A stretch of 45,587 nucleotides of DNA from Methylobacterium crusticola (GTDB lineage Bacteria; Pseudomonadota; Alphaproteobacteria; Rhizobiales; Beijerinckiaceae). This document shows, one piece after another, positions 1 to 13,608 of the stretch (position 1 is its first letter; each line of letters begins with the position of its first letter). The notes beneath the pieces were generated by a model. It had not been told where the DNA came from, did not search any database, and saw only the letters and a list, made by a program, of their open reading frames with translations. Where the stretch lies: NCBI RefSeq assembly GCF_003574465.1, contig NZ_QOWC01000043.1, positions 1 to 45,587 of the forward strand, given 5' to 3'. The position numbers and the translations under genes were made by a program.

Positions 1-2
1 AG

Positions 3-839
3 CCGCCTGCGCGCACGCCCGGTGCCGGCACCCTGCCGGCCGCGCCCCCGCCGGCCGTGGTCCCGCCGCCGGACGCCGAGCCGCGCCCGGCCGACCGGGA
101 GGCGGGCCTGCGCCAGGGCGGCCGTCCCGTCGTCGACCGGGAGGGCCGGTTCCAGGACTGCGCCGACTGCCCGCCCATGGTGGTGATCGAGCCCGGCACC
201 TTCGTGATGGGCAGCAGCGCCCACCCGACCGAGCAGCCGACCCACCAGGTCAGCCTCAGGCGCTTCGCGATCGGGGTCTCCCCGGTGACCGTGGCGGAAT
301 GGTCGGTGTGCCAGCGGGCGGGCGCCTGCGACTACAAGCCGACGGGCGAGCCCGAGCGGCCGGTCTCGAATCTCAGCTTCGACGACGCCCAGCAATACGT
401 GACCTGGATCTCCCGCGCGACCCGCCAGCTCTACCGCCTGCCGAGCGAGGCGGAGTGGGAGTTCGCCGCGCGGGGCGGGACGACGACGCGCTACTGGTGG
501 GGCAACACCTTCCGGCCCGACCTCGCCGCCTGCACCCCCGCCGGCAGCGCCCCCCCGGCCGCGCCCCCTCCGGTGGATCGCCAGTGGCTCAACCGCTTCG
601 GCGTCGGCGACAGCCTGTGCTCGGTCGCGCAGTGGACCGCCGATTGCTGGCACAGGAACTTCCAGCGCGCGCCGACCGACGGCAGCGCCTGGGTGGTGGG
701 CGGCAGCTGCCAGCAGCGCGTCCTGCGGGGCGGCTCCTGGATGGCGGCCGGCACGTCGGTGCGCATGACGAGCCGCAACTTCTACGACAGTTCGGTGCGC
801 TACCCGGCGAACGGCTTCCGGATCGCGAGGGACTTTTGA
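3..839 (+). CDS. Formylglycine-generating-enzyme (SUMF1/EgtB/PvdO) family protein, 5' end outside the window
   Basis: The reading frame is open from base 3, so the gene probably starts upstream; GTG 57 is only the first possible start inside the window. A Pro/Ala-rich lead is followed by an FGE-sulfatase domain. Visible family signatures are MVVIEPGTFVMGS, PVSNLSFDDAQQYVTWIS, YRLPSEAEWEFAARGG, RVLRGGSW and the terminal NGFRIARDF. The usual GNVWEW block is replaced by a divergent CSVAQWTADCW. Family members convert cysteine to formylglycine in sulfatases or serve in other C-H/S oxidations, and many bacterial copies have unknown substrates. No sulfatase lies nearby, so the substrate cannot be named. 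Family call is firm, function is open. Confidence 0.85.
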   Translation, partial: PPARTPGAGTLPAAPPPAVVPPPDAEPRPADREAGLRQGGRPVVDREGRFQDCADCPPMVVIEPGTFVMGSSAHPTEQPTHQVSLRRFAIGVSPVTVAEWSVCQRAGACDYKPTGEPERPVSNLSFDDAQQYVTWISRATRQLYRLPSEAEWEFAARGGTTTRYWWGNTFRPDLAACTPAGSAPPAAPPPVDRQWLNRFGVGDSLCSVAQWTADCWHRNFQRAPTDGSAWVVGGSCQQRVLRGGSWMAAGTSVRMTSRNFYDSSVRYPANGFRIARDF

Positions 840-979
840 GGCGTCGCGGCCCGGGCGCCGGCGGGGCCGCGGCGGGTCCCCACCCGGGTCCGGGCCCGGC
901 CCGCGGCGGCCGCGCGAGGGCCGGGCGCCGGCCGGATTTCCTGTGACACCCGCTCCGGGTCGCCGGAGCGCGGAGGAGG

Positions 980-1483
980 ATGGCGATGATCAAGCTGACG
1001 GCCGCGGGTTGCGGTCTCTGTGTTCTGCTCGCGGCCGCGCCCGCGCACGCCCAGGCGCCCGCCGACCCGGCGCCGCCGCCCATCGTGGCCCCGCCGGCTG
1101 ACGCGACGGTGTACTTCATCTCGCCCACCAACGGCGCGCGCCTCAAGTCGCCGGTCGTGGTGCGGTTCGGCCTGCGCAACATGGGCGTGACCCAGGCCGG
1201 GAGCCCGGCCAGGAACGCCGGACACCACCACCTCGTGGTCGATGCCGGGACGCCCGCCGCCTCCGCGCCGATCCCGGCCGACACCAACCACCTGCATTTC
1301 GGCGGCGGCCAGACCGAGACGAAGCTCGATCTCGAGCCGGGCCGCCACACGCTGCAGCTCGTCCTCGGCGACGCCCTGCACCGGCCGTTCTCCCCGAGCG
1401 TCGCCTCCGACAAGATCACCATCACGGTGGTCTCGGCGAGCCACCGCGCGCGCAAGCACCGGCGGCACCGCAACCGCCGCTGA
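980..1483 (+). CDS. DUF4399 domain exported protein
   Basis: A small secreted protein of up to 167 residues. The N-terminus is a signal peptide (hydrophobic stretch followed by AHAQA), then a Pro-rich linker and a DUF4399 domain with VYFISPTNGARLKSPVVVRFGLRNMGV, split here only by position, and the His-rich GHHHLVVD and NHLHFGGGQTE segments. The domain occurs in exported proteins of unknown function. The tail is strongly basic (RARKHRRHRNRR). A GGAGGAGG run at 972-979 touches ATG 980 but sits about 7 bases from ATG 986, so MIKLTAAGC at 986 is the better-spaced start. It is convergent with glpK. Confidence 0.8.
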   Translation: MAMIKLTAAGCGLCVLLAAAPAHAQAPADPAPPPIVAPPADATVYFISPTNGARLKSPVVVRFGLRNMGVTQAGSPARNAGHHHLVVDAGTPAASAPIPADTNHLHFGGGQTETKLDLEPGRHTLQLVLGDALHRPFSPSVASDKITITVVSASHRARKHRRHRNRR

Positions 1484-1515
1484 CGGCGGGCCGGGCGGCG
1501 CCGCCGCGGCCGTCA
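1481..1515. terminator. Convergent hairpin between the DUF4399 gene and glpK
   Basis: TGACGG at 1481-1486 pairs with CCGTCA at 1510-1515, so the outer arms contain the stop codons of both converging genes. A 12-base GC palindrome (GGCGGCGCCGCC, 1494-1505) lies inside. There is no T-run on either strand, so intrinsic termination is only possible, not shown. Confidence 0.35.
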
Positions 1516-3006
1516 GCGCCCGACGAGGCAGCCCACGGCCTGGCGCCAGCCCGCGAGCTTGCGCTCGCGGACGGGCCCCTCCATGGCCGGGGTGAAGCGG
1601 CGCTCGAGGCGCCAATGGTCGGCGAAGTGCTCGGGCTCCGGGTAGAGCCCGCAGCTCAGCCCCGCCAGGTAGGCGGCGCCGAGCGCGGTCGTCTCCTTCA
1701 CCTCGGGCCGGTCGACCGGGGCGGCGAGCAGGTCCGCGAGGCGCTGCATCGTCCAGTCGGACGCCACCATGCCGCCGTCGACCCGCAGCACCGTGGCGCG
1801 GCCCTCCCCGTCCGGCCAGTCGGCCCGCATGGCGGCGAGGAGGTCGGCGGTCTGGTAGCACACGCTCTCGAGGGCCGCCCGGGCGAGCTCCGCCGGGCCG
1901 GTGCCGCGGGTGAGGCCGAACAGCGCCCCGCGGGCGTCGGGCTCCCAGTAGGGCGCGCCGAGCCCCACGAAGGCCGGCACGAGGTAGACCTCCTGGGCCG
2001 GGTCGGCCCGCTCGGCGAGGTCGCCGGTCTCGGAGGCGGACGCGATGACCTTCAGGCCGTCGCGCAGCCACTGCACGGCCGCGCCGGCGACGAAGATCGA
2101 GCCCTCGAGCGCGTAGGTGCGCTGTCCGCCGAGCTGGTAGGCGATGGTGGTGAGGAGCTTGTTGCGCGAGGCCACCGGCTGCGCGCCGGTGTTGAGGAGC
2201 GCGAAGCAGCCGGTGCCGTAGGTCGACTTGACCATGCCGGGCCGGAAGCAGGCCTGCCCCACCGTCGCCGCCTGCTGGTCGCCGGCGACGCCCCGGATCG
2301 GGATCGCGGCGCCGAACAGGTCCGGCGCGGTGCTGCCGAAATCGCCCGAGGAATCGCGCACCTCCGGCAGCATGGCGGCCGGCACGCCGAGGAGCGCCAG
2401 CATCCCGTCGTCCCAGGCGCCGCGGTGGATGTCGTAGAGCAGCGTGCGCGAGGCGTTGGTGGCGTCGGTGAGGTGCAGCCGGCCGCCGGTGAGGCGCCAG
2501 AGCAGGTAGGAATCGACGGTGCCGAAGGCGAGCTCGCCGGCCTCGGCCCGGGCCCGGGCGCCCGGCACGTTGTCGAGGATCCAGGCGATCTTGGTGCCCG
2601 AGAAGTAGGGGTCGAGGATCAACCCGGTCGTCGCCGTCACCCGCGGCTCGTGCCCCTCGGCCCGGAGGCGGGCGCAGATCCCGGCGGAGCGGCGGTCCTG
2701 CCAGACGATGGCGCGGTGCACCGCCTCCCCGGTGCGGCGGTCCCAGACGAGCGTCGTCTCGCGCTGGTTGGTGATGCCGATCGCCGCCACGTCCCGGCCC
2801 GAGGCGCCCGCCTGCCTCAGCGCCGCCCGGCAGGTCTCCAGGGTGGTGCGCCAGAGATCCTCGGGCTCGTGCTCGACCCAGCCCGAGGCCGGGAAGTGCT
2901 GCGGGAACTCGGCCTGGGCGAGGGCCGCGATGGAGGTGTCCGGCCGGAACAGGAGGGCGCGCGAGGAGGTGGTGCCCTGGTCGATGGCGAGGATGAAGCG
3001 GGACAT
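1513..3006 (-). CDS. glpK: Glycerol kinase
   Basis: Phosphorylates glycerol to sn-glycerol-3-phosphate with ATP in the cytoplasm, feeding GlpD. The 497-residue product has the normal family length and is a two-domain FGGY kinase. The N-terminal phosphate-binding segment is [11 protein letters not shown] (about residues 8-18), the substrate region holds [15 protein letters not shown] and AIVWQDRR, and STYGTGCF and [13 protein letters not shown] are the second-domain nucleotide motifs. ATG 3006 gives the standard [12 protein letters not shown] start; the long open frame further upstream is only an extension through the spacer. The gene is last in the glycerol cluster, 221 bases behind glpV. It may share the operon transcript or have its own promoter. 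Confidence 0.95.
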   Translation of the reverse strand: MSRFILAIDQGTTSSRALLFRPDTSIAALAQAEFPQHFPASGWVEHEPEDLWRTTLETCRAALRQAGASGRDVAAIGITNQRETTLVWDRRTGEAVHRAIVWQDRRSAGICARLRAEGHEPRVTATTGLILDPYFSGTKIAWILDNVPGARARAEAGELAFGTVDSYLLWRLTGGRLHLTDATNASRTLLYDIHRGAWDDGMLALLGVPAAMLPEVRDSSGDFGSTAPDLFGAAIPIRGVAGDQQAATVGQACFRPGMVKSTYGTGCFALLNTGAQPVASRNKLLTTIAYQLGGQRTYALEGSIFVAGAAVQWLRDGLKVIASASETGDLAERADPAQEVYLVPAFVGLGAPYWEPDARGALFGLTRGTGPAELARAALESVCYQTADLLAAMRADWPDGEGRATVLRVDGGMVASDWTMQRLADLLAAPVDRPEVKETTALGAAYLAGLSCGLYPEPEHFADHWRLERRFTPAMEGPVRERKLAGWRQAVGCLVGR

Positions 3007-3127
3007 GCGCGGGCTCTCCAGAGAGGGGCGTGGCCGCGCCGGCAGCGTCCGCCGGGCAGGAAGGCCTCCGCGCGAGGGCGGCGGGGGCGCCCGGCGCCGG
3101 GAACCGGCCTGGCGGGCGGGGCGCTGG

Positions 3128-3158
3128 CCGCGGGCGCCCCGCCCGGAGGCGCCCGCGG
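3128..3158 (-). repeat. Perfect 11-bp inverted repeat in the glpV-glpK spacer
   Basis: CCGCGGGCGCC at 3128-3138 is exactly complementary to GGCGCCCGCGG at 3148-3158 with a 9-base loop. It lies 70 bases beyond the glpV stop and about 120 before glpK. In the transcript it would form a strong GC stem without a U-tract, suggesting an mRNA-stability or attenuation element rather than a classical terminator. Confidence 0.5.
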
Positions 3159-3227
3159 CGGCATCCCGGCGACCGGGCGAGGCGGCGGGGCCGGGGCGGG
3201 CCGTTGCGCCCGTCCCGGCCCGGCGGA

Positions 3228-4973
<1,746 letters not shown>

Positions 4974-5101
4974 CGGTGTCATCCTCCCTGGTGGATCCGT
5001 GTGGGCTCGCCCGTGCGGGCGCGCTGGTCCGGGCGCTCCGGCCGGTCCGGTTGCGCGAACCGCGAGGCCCGGAACGCGGCGCGCCGTCTCCGGACCGGTC
5101 C

Positions 5102-5130
5102 GCGGCGGACGGGCTTCGCCGTTCCGCCGC
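5102..5130 (-). repeat. Inverted repeat in the glpU-glpV spacer
   Basis: GCGGCGGA at 5102-5109 and TCCGCCGC at 5123-5130 form an 8-bp perfect stem around a 13-base loop. It falls in the roughly 180-base gap ahead of the binding-protein gene. It may stabilise or separate the glpV part of the operon message; no T-run follows. Confidence 0.4.
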
Positions 5131-5157
5131 AGCCGATCTCGTATCCCTCCCGCTCGT

Positions 5158-5439
5158 CTAGGCGAAGCGGAACATCGCCGCCCCGTAGAGGAGCGATGCC
5201 GCGAGCGCCCATTCGAGGCTCGGGCCGACGAGCCCGAGCCAGGCGAGATGGATGAAGGCGGCCCCGACGAGCGTCAGGAACAGGCGGTCGCCCCGGGTCG
5301 TCGGGATGCGCAGGATGCCGACGCGCTCGGTCTCCGGGCGCCACACGGCGAGCAGGGTCATCAGGGCGAGGAGCCCGGCGATCACCGCGAAGAAGGCGGC
5401 GGTCTGCCAGGTCCAGGCCATCCAGGCGAAATCAGGCAT
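5158..5439 (-). CDS. glpU: Small integral membrane protein of the glycerol importer locus (DUF2160, GlpU)
   Basis: A 93-residue protein with three hydrophobic stretches (about residues 11-32, 53-72 and 75-91) and a central charged RIPTTRGDRLF segment, matching the DUF2160 small membrane protein family. In rhizobial glpDSTPQUV operons the equivalent gene glpU sits in exactly this position between permease GlpQ and binding protein GlpV. Its role there is undefined. A strong GGGAGGAGG ribosome site lies 4 bases before ATG 5439, and the stop of glpQ is 18 bases upstream. An accessory subunit of the inner-membrane complex is a reasonable inference from conserved order, not demonstrated. Confidence 0.88.
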   Translation of the reverse strand: MPDFAWMAWTWQTAAFFAVIAGLLALMTLLAVWRPETERVGILRIPTTRGDRLFLTLVGAAFIHLAWLGLVGPSLEWALAASLLYGAAMFRFA

Positions 5440-5457
5440 GCGCCTCCTCCCGACCCT

Positions 5458-6254
<797 letters not shown>

Positions 6255-6255
<1 letters not shown>

Positions 6256-7222
6256 CAGGCGGCCCTCCGGTCGAGCGCGACGGTGGCGGCGGGCGGCAGG
6301 CTGCTGCCGGCAGCGTCCGCCGGGTCGCTCTGCGCGGGCGCGGCCCGGCTGCCCGCGTCGACGTTCGTCATCACGGTGTAGAACACCCAGCAGGTCGCCA
6401 GGATGATCAGGTTGTAGACGAGCGACATCGCGGCCGCCCGGCCGAGGTCGAACTGGCCGAGCGCCAGCTTGACGAGGTCGATCGACAGGAAGGTGGTGGC
6501 GTTGCCGGGGCCGCCCCCGGTGAGCACGAAGGGCTCGGTGTAGATCATGAACGAGTCCATGAACCGCAGGAGCACGGCGATCAGCAGCACGCGGCGCATC
6601 TTCGGCAGCTGGATGGTGCGGAACACCGCGAGGGCGCCGGCGCCGTCGATGCGGGCGGCCTGGTAGTAGGCGTCGGGGATCGACTTCAGGCCGGCGTAGC
6701 ACAGGAGCGCCACGAGGCTCGTCCAGTGCCAGACGTCCATGACGACGATCGTGGACCAGGCCGCGAGGGCGCTTCCGGCGTAATTGTAGTCGATGCCGAG
6801 CCGGTTGATCAGGTAGCCGAGGAGCCCGATGTCGCCGCGGGCGAAGACCTGCCAGATCGTGCCGACGACGTTCCACGGGATCAGGAGCGGCAGGGCCATG
6901 ACCACGAGGCAGAAGGCCACCGCCCTGCCCTCCCGCGGCATCGCCAGGGCCACCGCGATGCCGAGCGGCACCTCGATCGCCAGGATGACGGCCGAGAACA
7001 GGAGGTTGCGCCACAGCGCGTCGAAGAAGCGCTCGCCGAACTGGCTCGCGGGGTCGAGCAGCTCCTGGAACCAGCCGATGCCGTTCCAGAAGAACTGGTT
7101 GTTCCCGAACGTGTCCTGCATCGAGTAGTTCACCACCGTCATCAGCGGCAGCACCGCCGAGAAGGCGACGACGAGGAAGACCGGGAGGACGAGCAGCCAG
7201 GCCTTCTGGTTGACGGTCTTGG

Positions 7223-7226
<4 letters not shown>
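6255..7226 (-). CDS. glpP: Glycerol ABC transporter permease
   Basis: A 323-residue CUT1-type permease (MalF side) with about six membrane helices. The first spans roughly residues 9-32. The EAA-type coupling loop reads YYQAARIDGAGALAVFRTI. The periplasmic segment after helix 1 (QDTFGNNQFFWNGIGWFQELL, shown here only as landmark by its start QDTFGNNQ) is typical of this subgroup. A Pro/Ala-rich hydrophilic tail of about 35 residues follows the last helix. ATG 7226 overlaps the glpT stop (ATGA), so the gene is translationally coupled to its ATPase. Assigned as GlpP from order and family. Confidence 0.92.
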
Positions 7227-8323
<1,097 letters not shown>

Positions 8324-8338
8324 GGGGGCGGGCTCCTC

Positions 8339-9421
<1,083 letters not shown>

Positions 9422-9435
9422 GGCGCGCCCTCCCC

Positions 9436-10971
9436 TCAGGCCGCCGAGGAGGCGGCGGCGTCCCGCCGCATGAACTCGTCGAGGGCGGCGGCCTCGGCGG
9501 CGTCGAGGCGCAGGCCGAGCTTGGAGCGCCGCCAGAGCACGTCGTCGGCGCCCGCCGCCCATTCGCGGCGCATCAGGTGGACGACCTCGCGCTCCGTCAG
9601 GTCGGCGCCGAACAGGCGGCCGAGGTCGGCGAGGCTGCGGGCGCCCGTGAGGATCTCGCGGGCCTCCGTGCCGTAGGCCCGCACCAGGCGCTCGACCAGC
9701 GCCCGCGGCAGGCCCGGATGCTGGCGCACGAGGCCCGCCACGACGTCGCCGTAGCCGTCCGCCGGGAAGTTCCCGCCCGGCAGGGTGGCGCTCCCGGTCC
9801 AGGAGGCCCCGTGCGCCGCCGGCAGGTGGTCCTTCAGGCGCTCGAGCGCCGCCTCGGCGAGGCGCCGGTAGGTCGTGATCTTGCCGCCGAACACCGACAG
9901 CATGGCGGGCTGGCCCTGCGGCGCGTCGAGGGCCAGGACGTAGTCGCGGGTGGCCTCCTGCGCCTTCGAGGCGCCGTCGTCGTAGAGGGGACGCACGCCC
10001 GAGTAGGTCCAGACCACCGCCTCGCGGGTCACGGGCTCGCGGAAGTACTCGCTCGCGGCGGCGCACAGGTAGGCGACCTCCTCCTCGCTCGCCGCCACCG
10101 CCGCGGGGTCGCCCGTGTAGTCCCGGTCGGTGGTGCCGATGAGGGTGAAGTCGCGCTCGTAGGGGATCGCGAAGATGATGCGCTGGTCGGCGTTCTGGAA
10201 GATGTAGGCCCGGTCGTGCTGGAACAGGCGCCGCACCACGATGTGGCTGCCCTGGACCAGGCGCACCCCCGCCGCGGCGTTGGCCCGCACCACGCCCGTG
10301 AGCACGTCGGCGACCCAGGGGCCGGCGGCGTTGACGAGGGTGCGCGCCTGCACGGTCTCGCGCCGACCGCTCGCCCGGTCCTCCACGGTCACGTCCCAGT
10401 GATCGCCGGCCCGGGCCGCTGCCAGCACCCGGGTGCGGGGCCGGATCACGGCGCCCCGCTCGGCCGCGTCGCGGGCGTTCAGCACGACGAGGCGCGAATC
10501 CTCCACCCAGCAGTCGGAATACTCGAAGGCGCGCCGGAAACCCGCCTTCAGGGGCGCCCCGGCGGGGTCGCGCGCGAGGTCGAGGGTGCGGGTGCCGGGC
10601 AGGCGCTTGCGGCCGCCGAGGTTGTCGTAGAGCAGGAGGCCGAGGCGCAGGAGCCAGCCGGGCCGGAGGCCCTCCTGGTGGGGCAGCACGAAGCGCAGCG
10701 GCCAGACGATGTGGGGCGCCATGGCCCACAGCACCTCGCGCTCCATCAGGGCCTCGCGCACCAGGCGGAACTCGTAGTGCTCCAGGTAGCGCAGGCCGCC
10801 GTGAATCAGCTTGGTGGAGGTGGAGGAGGTGCCGCTGGCGAGGTCGCTCTGCTCGAACAGCACCACGGAGGCGCCCCGGCCGACCGCGTCGCGGGCGATG
10901 CCGCAGCCGTTGATGCCGCCGCCGATCACCGCGAGGTCGACGATGCCGTGCTGCTGGCGTCCGACGCCCAA
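9436..10971 (-). CDS. glpD: Glycerol-3-phosphate dehydrogenase (FAD-dependent), TTG start
   Basis: Oxidises sn-glycerol-3-phosphate to dihydroxyacetone phosphate, passing electrons to the quinone pool at the inner membrane. The 511-residue product has a Rossmann FAD site (DLAVIGGGINGCGIARDAV), the family signature TSSTSTKLIHGGLRYLE and a DAO C-terminal domain with ADDVLWRRSKLGL. TTG 10971 is preferred as the start because AGGGAGG at 10977-10983 lies 5 bases upstream and the protein then begins just before the FAD fold. An upstream in-frame start at 11052 would run through the operator-like region. It is the first structural gene of the glycerol operon behind glpR. Confidence 0.93.
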   Translation of the reverse strand: MGVGRQQHGIVDLAVIGGGINGCGIARDAVGRGASVVLFEQSDLASGTSSTSTKLIHGGLRYLEHYEFRLVREALMEREVLWAMAPHIVWPLRFVLPHQEGLRPGWLLRLGLLLYDNLGGRKRLPGTRTLDLARDPAGAPLKAGFRRAFEYSDCWVEDSRLVVLNARDAAERGAVIRPRTRVLAAARAGDHWDVTVEDRASGRRETVQARTLVNAAGPWVADVLTGVVRANAAAGVRLVQGSHIVVRRLFQHDRAYIFQNADQRIIFAIPYERDFTLIGTTDRDYTGDPAAVAASEEEVAYLCAAASEYFREPVTREAVVWTYSGVRPLYDDGASKAQEATRDYVLALDAPQGQPAMLSVFGGKITTYRRLAEAALERLKDHLPAAHGASWTGSATLPGGNFPADGYGDVVAGLVRQHPGLPRALVERLVRAYGTEAREILTGARSLADLGRLFGADLTEREVVHLMRREWAAGADDVLWRRSKLGLRLDAAEAAALDEFMRRDAAASSAA

Positions 10972-10991
10972 GCCAACCTCCCTGCCGGAGC

Positions 10992-11065
10992 CTTTCGGCT
11001 CTTTCGTTTCTACGCCTGAATCGAACCTATGAGGGCCGGAAATCGAACGCAAGCGAAAACGAAAG
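10992..11065 (-). promoter_or_regulatory. Candidate GlpR operator region upstream of glpD
   Basis: The glpR-glpD gap is AT-richer than its surroundings. CTTTCGTTT at 11001-11009 is the exact reverse complement of AAACGAAAG at 11057-11065, and each has a nearby half-site copy (CTTTCGGCT at 10992-11000, GCGAAAAC at 11053-11060). Two TCGAA copies lie between them. DeoR-family repressors typically bind repeated TTTCG/CGAAA elements, so these are the natural GlpR sites controlling glpD onward. Promoter hexamers were not clear. Confidence 0.5.
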
Positions 11066-11121
11066 AACAGGCCCGGACGCGAAACCCGGCGGCTTTCGGA
11101 TCGCCGCCCCGCCCGGCGCCG

Positions 11122-11928
11122 TCACTCGGCGGCGTCGGGCGTCTCCTGCGCGGCGGGGTCCGTCCCGGTCTCGATCAGTTCGACGCGGTGCCGGAGGCAG
11201 AGCTCCCGCAGGGCCGCCGAGGGCAGCGCGTCGGTCACGAAGGCGTCGAGCTCGCCGACGTGGCCGACGCGGATCGGGGCCGAGCGCTCGAGCTTGAGCT
11301 TGTCGGCGACCAGGATCACCCGGCGGGCATTCTCGATGATGGCGCGGGCCACCCGCACCTCGCGGTAGTCGAAGTCGAGGAGCGTGCCGTCCTCGTCGAT
11401 GGCGGAGGCGCCGATCACCGCGTAGTCGACCTTGAACTGGCTGATGAAGTCGACCGCCGCCGAGCCGATCACGGCCCCGTCGGCCCGGCGCACCGGCCCG
11501 CCCGCGACGATGAGGCTCATCTTCGGGTGCCGGTACAGGAGCGTCGCGACGTTGAGGTTGTTCGTGATGACGAGGAGGTCCTGGTGGTCGCCGAGCGCCC
11601 GGGCGACCTCCTCGGTGGTGGTGCCGATGTTGATGAACAGGGAGGCGTTGTCGGGGATGAGCCGGGCCGCCGCCGCGCCGATCGCCCGCTTCTCGGCGTG
11701 GGCGACGAGGCGGCGGGCCTCGTAGGACACGTTCTCGACGCCCGAGGCCACCACGGCGCCGCCGTGGATGCGCGAGAGCAGCCGGCTGTCGCAGAGCTCG
11801 TTCAGGTCCTTGCGGATGGTCTGGGGCGTCACGTCGAACCGCGCCGCCAGGTCCTCGACGCTGACGCGGCCCTGCTGGCGGGCGAGGGCGAGGATGTCCT
11901 GCTGGCGCTGGGAGACGTGCTCGTTCAC
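11122..11928 (-). CDS. glpR: DeoR-family transcriptional regulator, glycerol operon repressor
   Basis: A 268-residue repressor. The N-terminal DeoR helix-turn-helix spans about residues 5-57 ([21 protein letters not shown] then [20 protein letters not shown]) and the DeoRC sensor domain covers about 75-235, with [23 protein letters not shown] and [20 protein letters not shown]. In characterised systems sn-glycerol-3-phosphate releases GlpR from DNA. GTG 11928 is the start; an AGGAT lies 4 bases upstream. The gene sits 150 bases before glpD in the same direction with paired CGAAA-type repeats in between, which supports control of the downstream operon and possibly itself. Confidence 0.92.
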   Translation of the reverse strand: MNEHVSQRQQDILALARQQGRVSVEDLAARFDVTPQTIRKDLNELCDSRLLSRIHGGAVVASGVENVSYEARRLVAHAEKRAIGAAAARLIPDNASLFINIGTTTEEVARALGDHQDLLVITNNLNVATLLYRHPKMSLIVAGGPVRRADGAVIGSAAVDFISQFKVDYAVIGASAIDEDGTLLDFDYREVRVARAIIENARRVILVADKLKLERSAPIRVGHVGELDAFVTDALPSAALRELCLRHRVELIETGTDPAAQETPDAAE

Positions 11929-12112
11929 GGGATCCTATCGCACCGGTGTCGGCCGGCCGCGCGGGCGGCGATCCGCGGCATTGTCGGGGGAACGGCCGGG
12001 CGGCGCAATCGCCCGCGGGCGCCGGCCCGCGGGCTTCACGCGCCGCCTCCCGCTTGAGCGCGCGGGCCGGCGGGCCCACACTCGCGGCGGCCTCAATCGC
12101 CCGGAGGGATCG

Positions 12113-12319
12113 ATGTCGGAGCACGTCTACAAGGTCGTCGAGCTGGTCGGCTCGTCCACGGTCTCGATCGAGGACGCCATCGAGACGGCGATCGCGCGCG
12201 CCCACCGCACCGTGCGCAACCTGCGCTGGTTCCAGGTGCTGGAGACCCGCGGGCAGATCGAGAGCGGCAAGGTCCAGCACTACCAGGTCACCCTGAAGGT
12301 GGGCTTCACCATGGAATGA
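12113..12319 (+). CDS. Dodecin family flavin-binding protein
   Basis: A 68-residue protein matching dodecin along its length: [37 protein letters not shown], and the flavin-contact segment around [12 protein letters not shown] followed by YQVTLKVGF. Dodecins assemble as hollow dodecamers in the cytoplasm that sequester riboflavin, FMN or lumichrome and protect cells from free-flavin photochemistry. W39 in LRWFQV is the conserved flavin-stacking position. GGAGGG at 12103-12108 lies 4 bases before ATG 12113. It is monocistronic between divergent glpR and the metQ-like gene. Confidence 0.93.
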   Translation: MSEHVYKVVELVGSSTVSIEDAIETAIARAHRTVRNLRWFQVLETRGQIESGKVQHYQVTLKVGFTME

Positions 12320-12342
12320 GCCGGCGGGCCCGGCCGCGGGGC

Positions 12343-12430
12343 AGAACGTTCTCGCCGGCGCACCCGGCGCGCAACAATCTCCTGCGCGGCCCCGTTCTTT
12401 AAAAAGAACAATCTCGTTGACTTGAAGAAC
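12343..12430. promoter_or_regulatory. Cluster of AGAAC/GTTCT palindromes upstream of the MetQ-like gene
   Basis: The 12320-12771 gap is non-coding. It carries AGAACGTTCT (12343-12352), a second palindrome GTTCTTTAAAAAGAAC (12394-12409; 7-bp arms, 2-base centre, strikingly A/T-rich for this genome) and a lone AGAAC at 12426-12430. A TTGACT at 12417-12422 could be a -35 element, but no convincing -10 follows. The arrangement resembles an operator with repeated half-sites for an unknown regulator. No recognisable SAM riboswitch core was found, and nothing else is visible in the rest of the gap. Confidence 0.45.
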
Positions 12431-12771
12431 GCGCCCCGGCAGTCTCGGGACCTCGGCGCCGGCCCGCCCGCGGCCGGCGCTCCCCGGTCCACGCGTGGAG
12501 GCCTCAGGATGGCGTCTCGACGGCCGCGCGGACGCGCGCCGCCTCGACGGTGAGGCTTCGCGCCCGGACCGGCACGGGCCCTCCGGGGCGGCGGGTTGAA
12601 GGGCGGGCGCCGGCCGGCCCTCGCCCGCGCCGCCGGCGCACCCCGCGGGCCTGAGCCCGGAGCCCGTCGCGGCGACGGGCGCGACCGTCCTGCCGCTGCG
12701 CGCCGGCGTGCCGGGCCTGCACTGAGCGCCGCCCCGCCGGGACGATGTTTCGAACGAGGAGACCTGCCGCG

Positions 12772-13554
12772 ATGCTTCGACGTCCCGCCCTGGCGCTCGC
12801 CCTGCTGCTGGCCGTGGGAGCGACCGCCGCCCCGGCCGACCCGATCCGGGTCGGGGTCACGGCCGGGCCGCACGCCGAGGTGCTGGAGGCCGTGCGCAAG
12901 GTCGCGGCCGAGCGCGGCCTCGACCTCAAGGTGATCGAGTTCACCGACTACGTCGTCCCCAACCAGGCGCTGGCTCAGGGCGACCTCGACGCCAACTCCT
13001 TCCAGCACGAGCCCTACCTGCGCAACCAGATCGCCAAGACCGGGTGGCCCCTCGTCAAGGTCGCCACCACCACGGCGTCGCCGCAGGGGATCTACTCCAA
13101 GCGCTACAGGTCGGTGGCCGACCTGCCGAAGGGGGCGACGATCGCGATCCAGAACGACCCCTCGAACGGCGCCCGCTCGCTCCAGATCCTGCACGCCAAC
13201 CAGCTGATCCGCCTGCGCAACCCCGGCGACACGGCGGCGAGCCTCGCCGACATCGCCGAGAATCCCCGCGGCTTCCGCTTCGTCGAGCTCGATGCCGCCC
13301 AGCTCGCCCGCGCCCTCGACGACGTCGACGCCGCCTCGATCAACAACAACTACGCCATCCAGGCCGGGCTCGACCCGACCCGCGACCCGCTCCTGCGCGA
13401 GCCGGCCGAGGGCCCCTGGGTCAACATCATCGCGGTGGCGGAGCCGAACCGGGACAAGCCCTGGGTGCAGGCGCTGGTCGAGGCCTACCGCTCCGAGCCG
13501 GTGAAGCGCTTCATCCTGGCCCGGTTCAAGGGCGCCTACGTGCCGACGTGGTGA
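12772..13554 (+). CDS. MetQ/NlpA-family periplasmic substrate-binding protein
   Basis: A 260-residue ABC-type binding protein. The signal peptide (residues 1-21, LALALLLAVGATAAPADP) lacks a lipobox cysteine, so it should be soluble in the periplasm rather than a lipoprotein. The mature part matches the NlpA/MetQ family: IRVGVTAGPHAEVLEAV, TDYVVPNQALAQGDLDANSF, then QHEPYL and SINNNYAIQAGL. Relatives bind methionine or related sulfur compounds. No metN or metI is visible, but a flavin monooxygenase of the sulfur-compound type follows, hinting at organosulfur use. ATG 12772 follows an AGGAGA by 10 bases; an upstream ATG at 12745 would add a charged lead to the signal peptide. Confidence 0.9.
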   Translation: MLRRPALALALLLAVGATAAPADPIRVGVTAGPHAEVLEAVRKVAAERGLDLKVIEFTDYVVPNQALAQGDLDANSFQHEPYLRNQIAKTGWPLVKVATTTASPQGIYSKRYRSVADLPKGATIAIQNDPSNGARSLQILHANQLIRLRNPGDTAASLADIAENPRGFRFVELDAAQLARALDDVDAASINNNYAIQAGLDPTRDPLLREPAEGPWVNIIAVAEPNRDKPWVQALVEAYRSEPVKRFILARFKGAYVPTW

Positions 13555-13608
13555 GGAATGCCCCCGCCGGCTCCGCCACCGCAAGTCCCCCGCCAGGAGA
13601 GGTCCGCC

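Noticed and set aside
12320..12771. A SAM or other riboswitch upstream of the MetQ-like gene
   Set aside because: No conserved SAM-I, SAM-II or SAM/SAH core could be traced; only the palindromes are evident.
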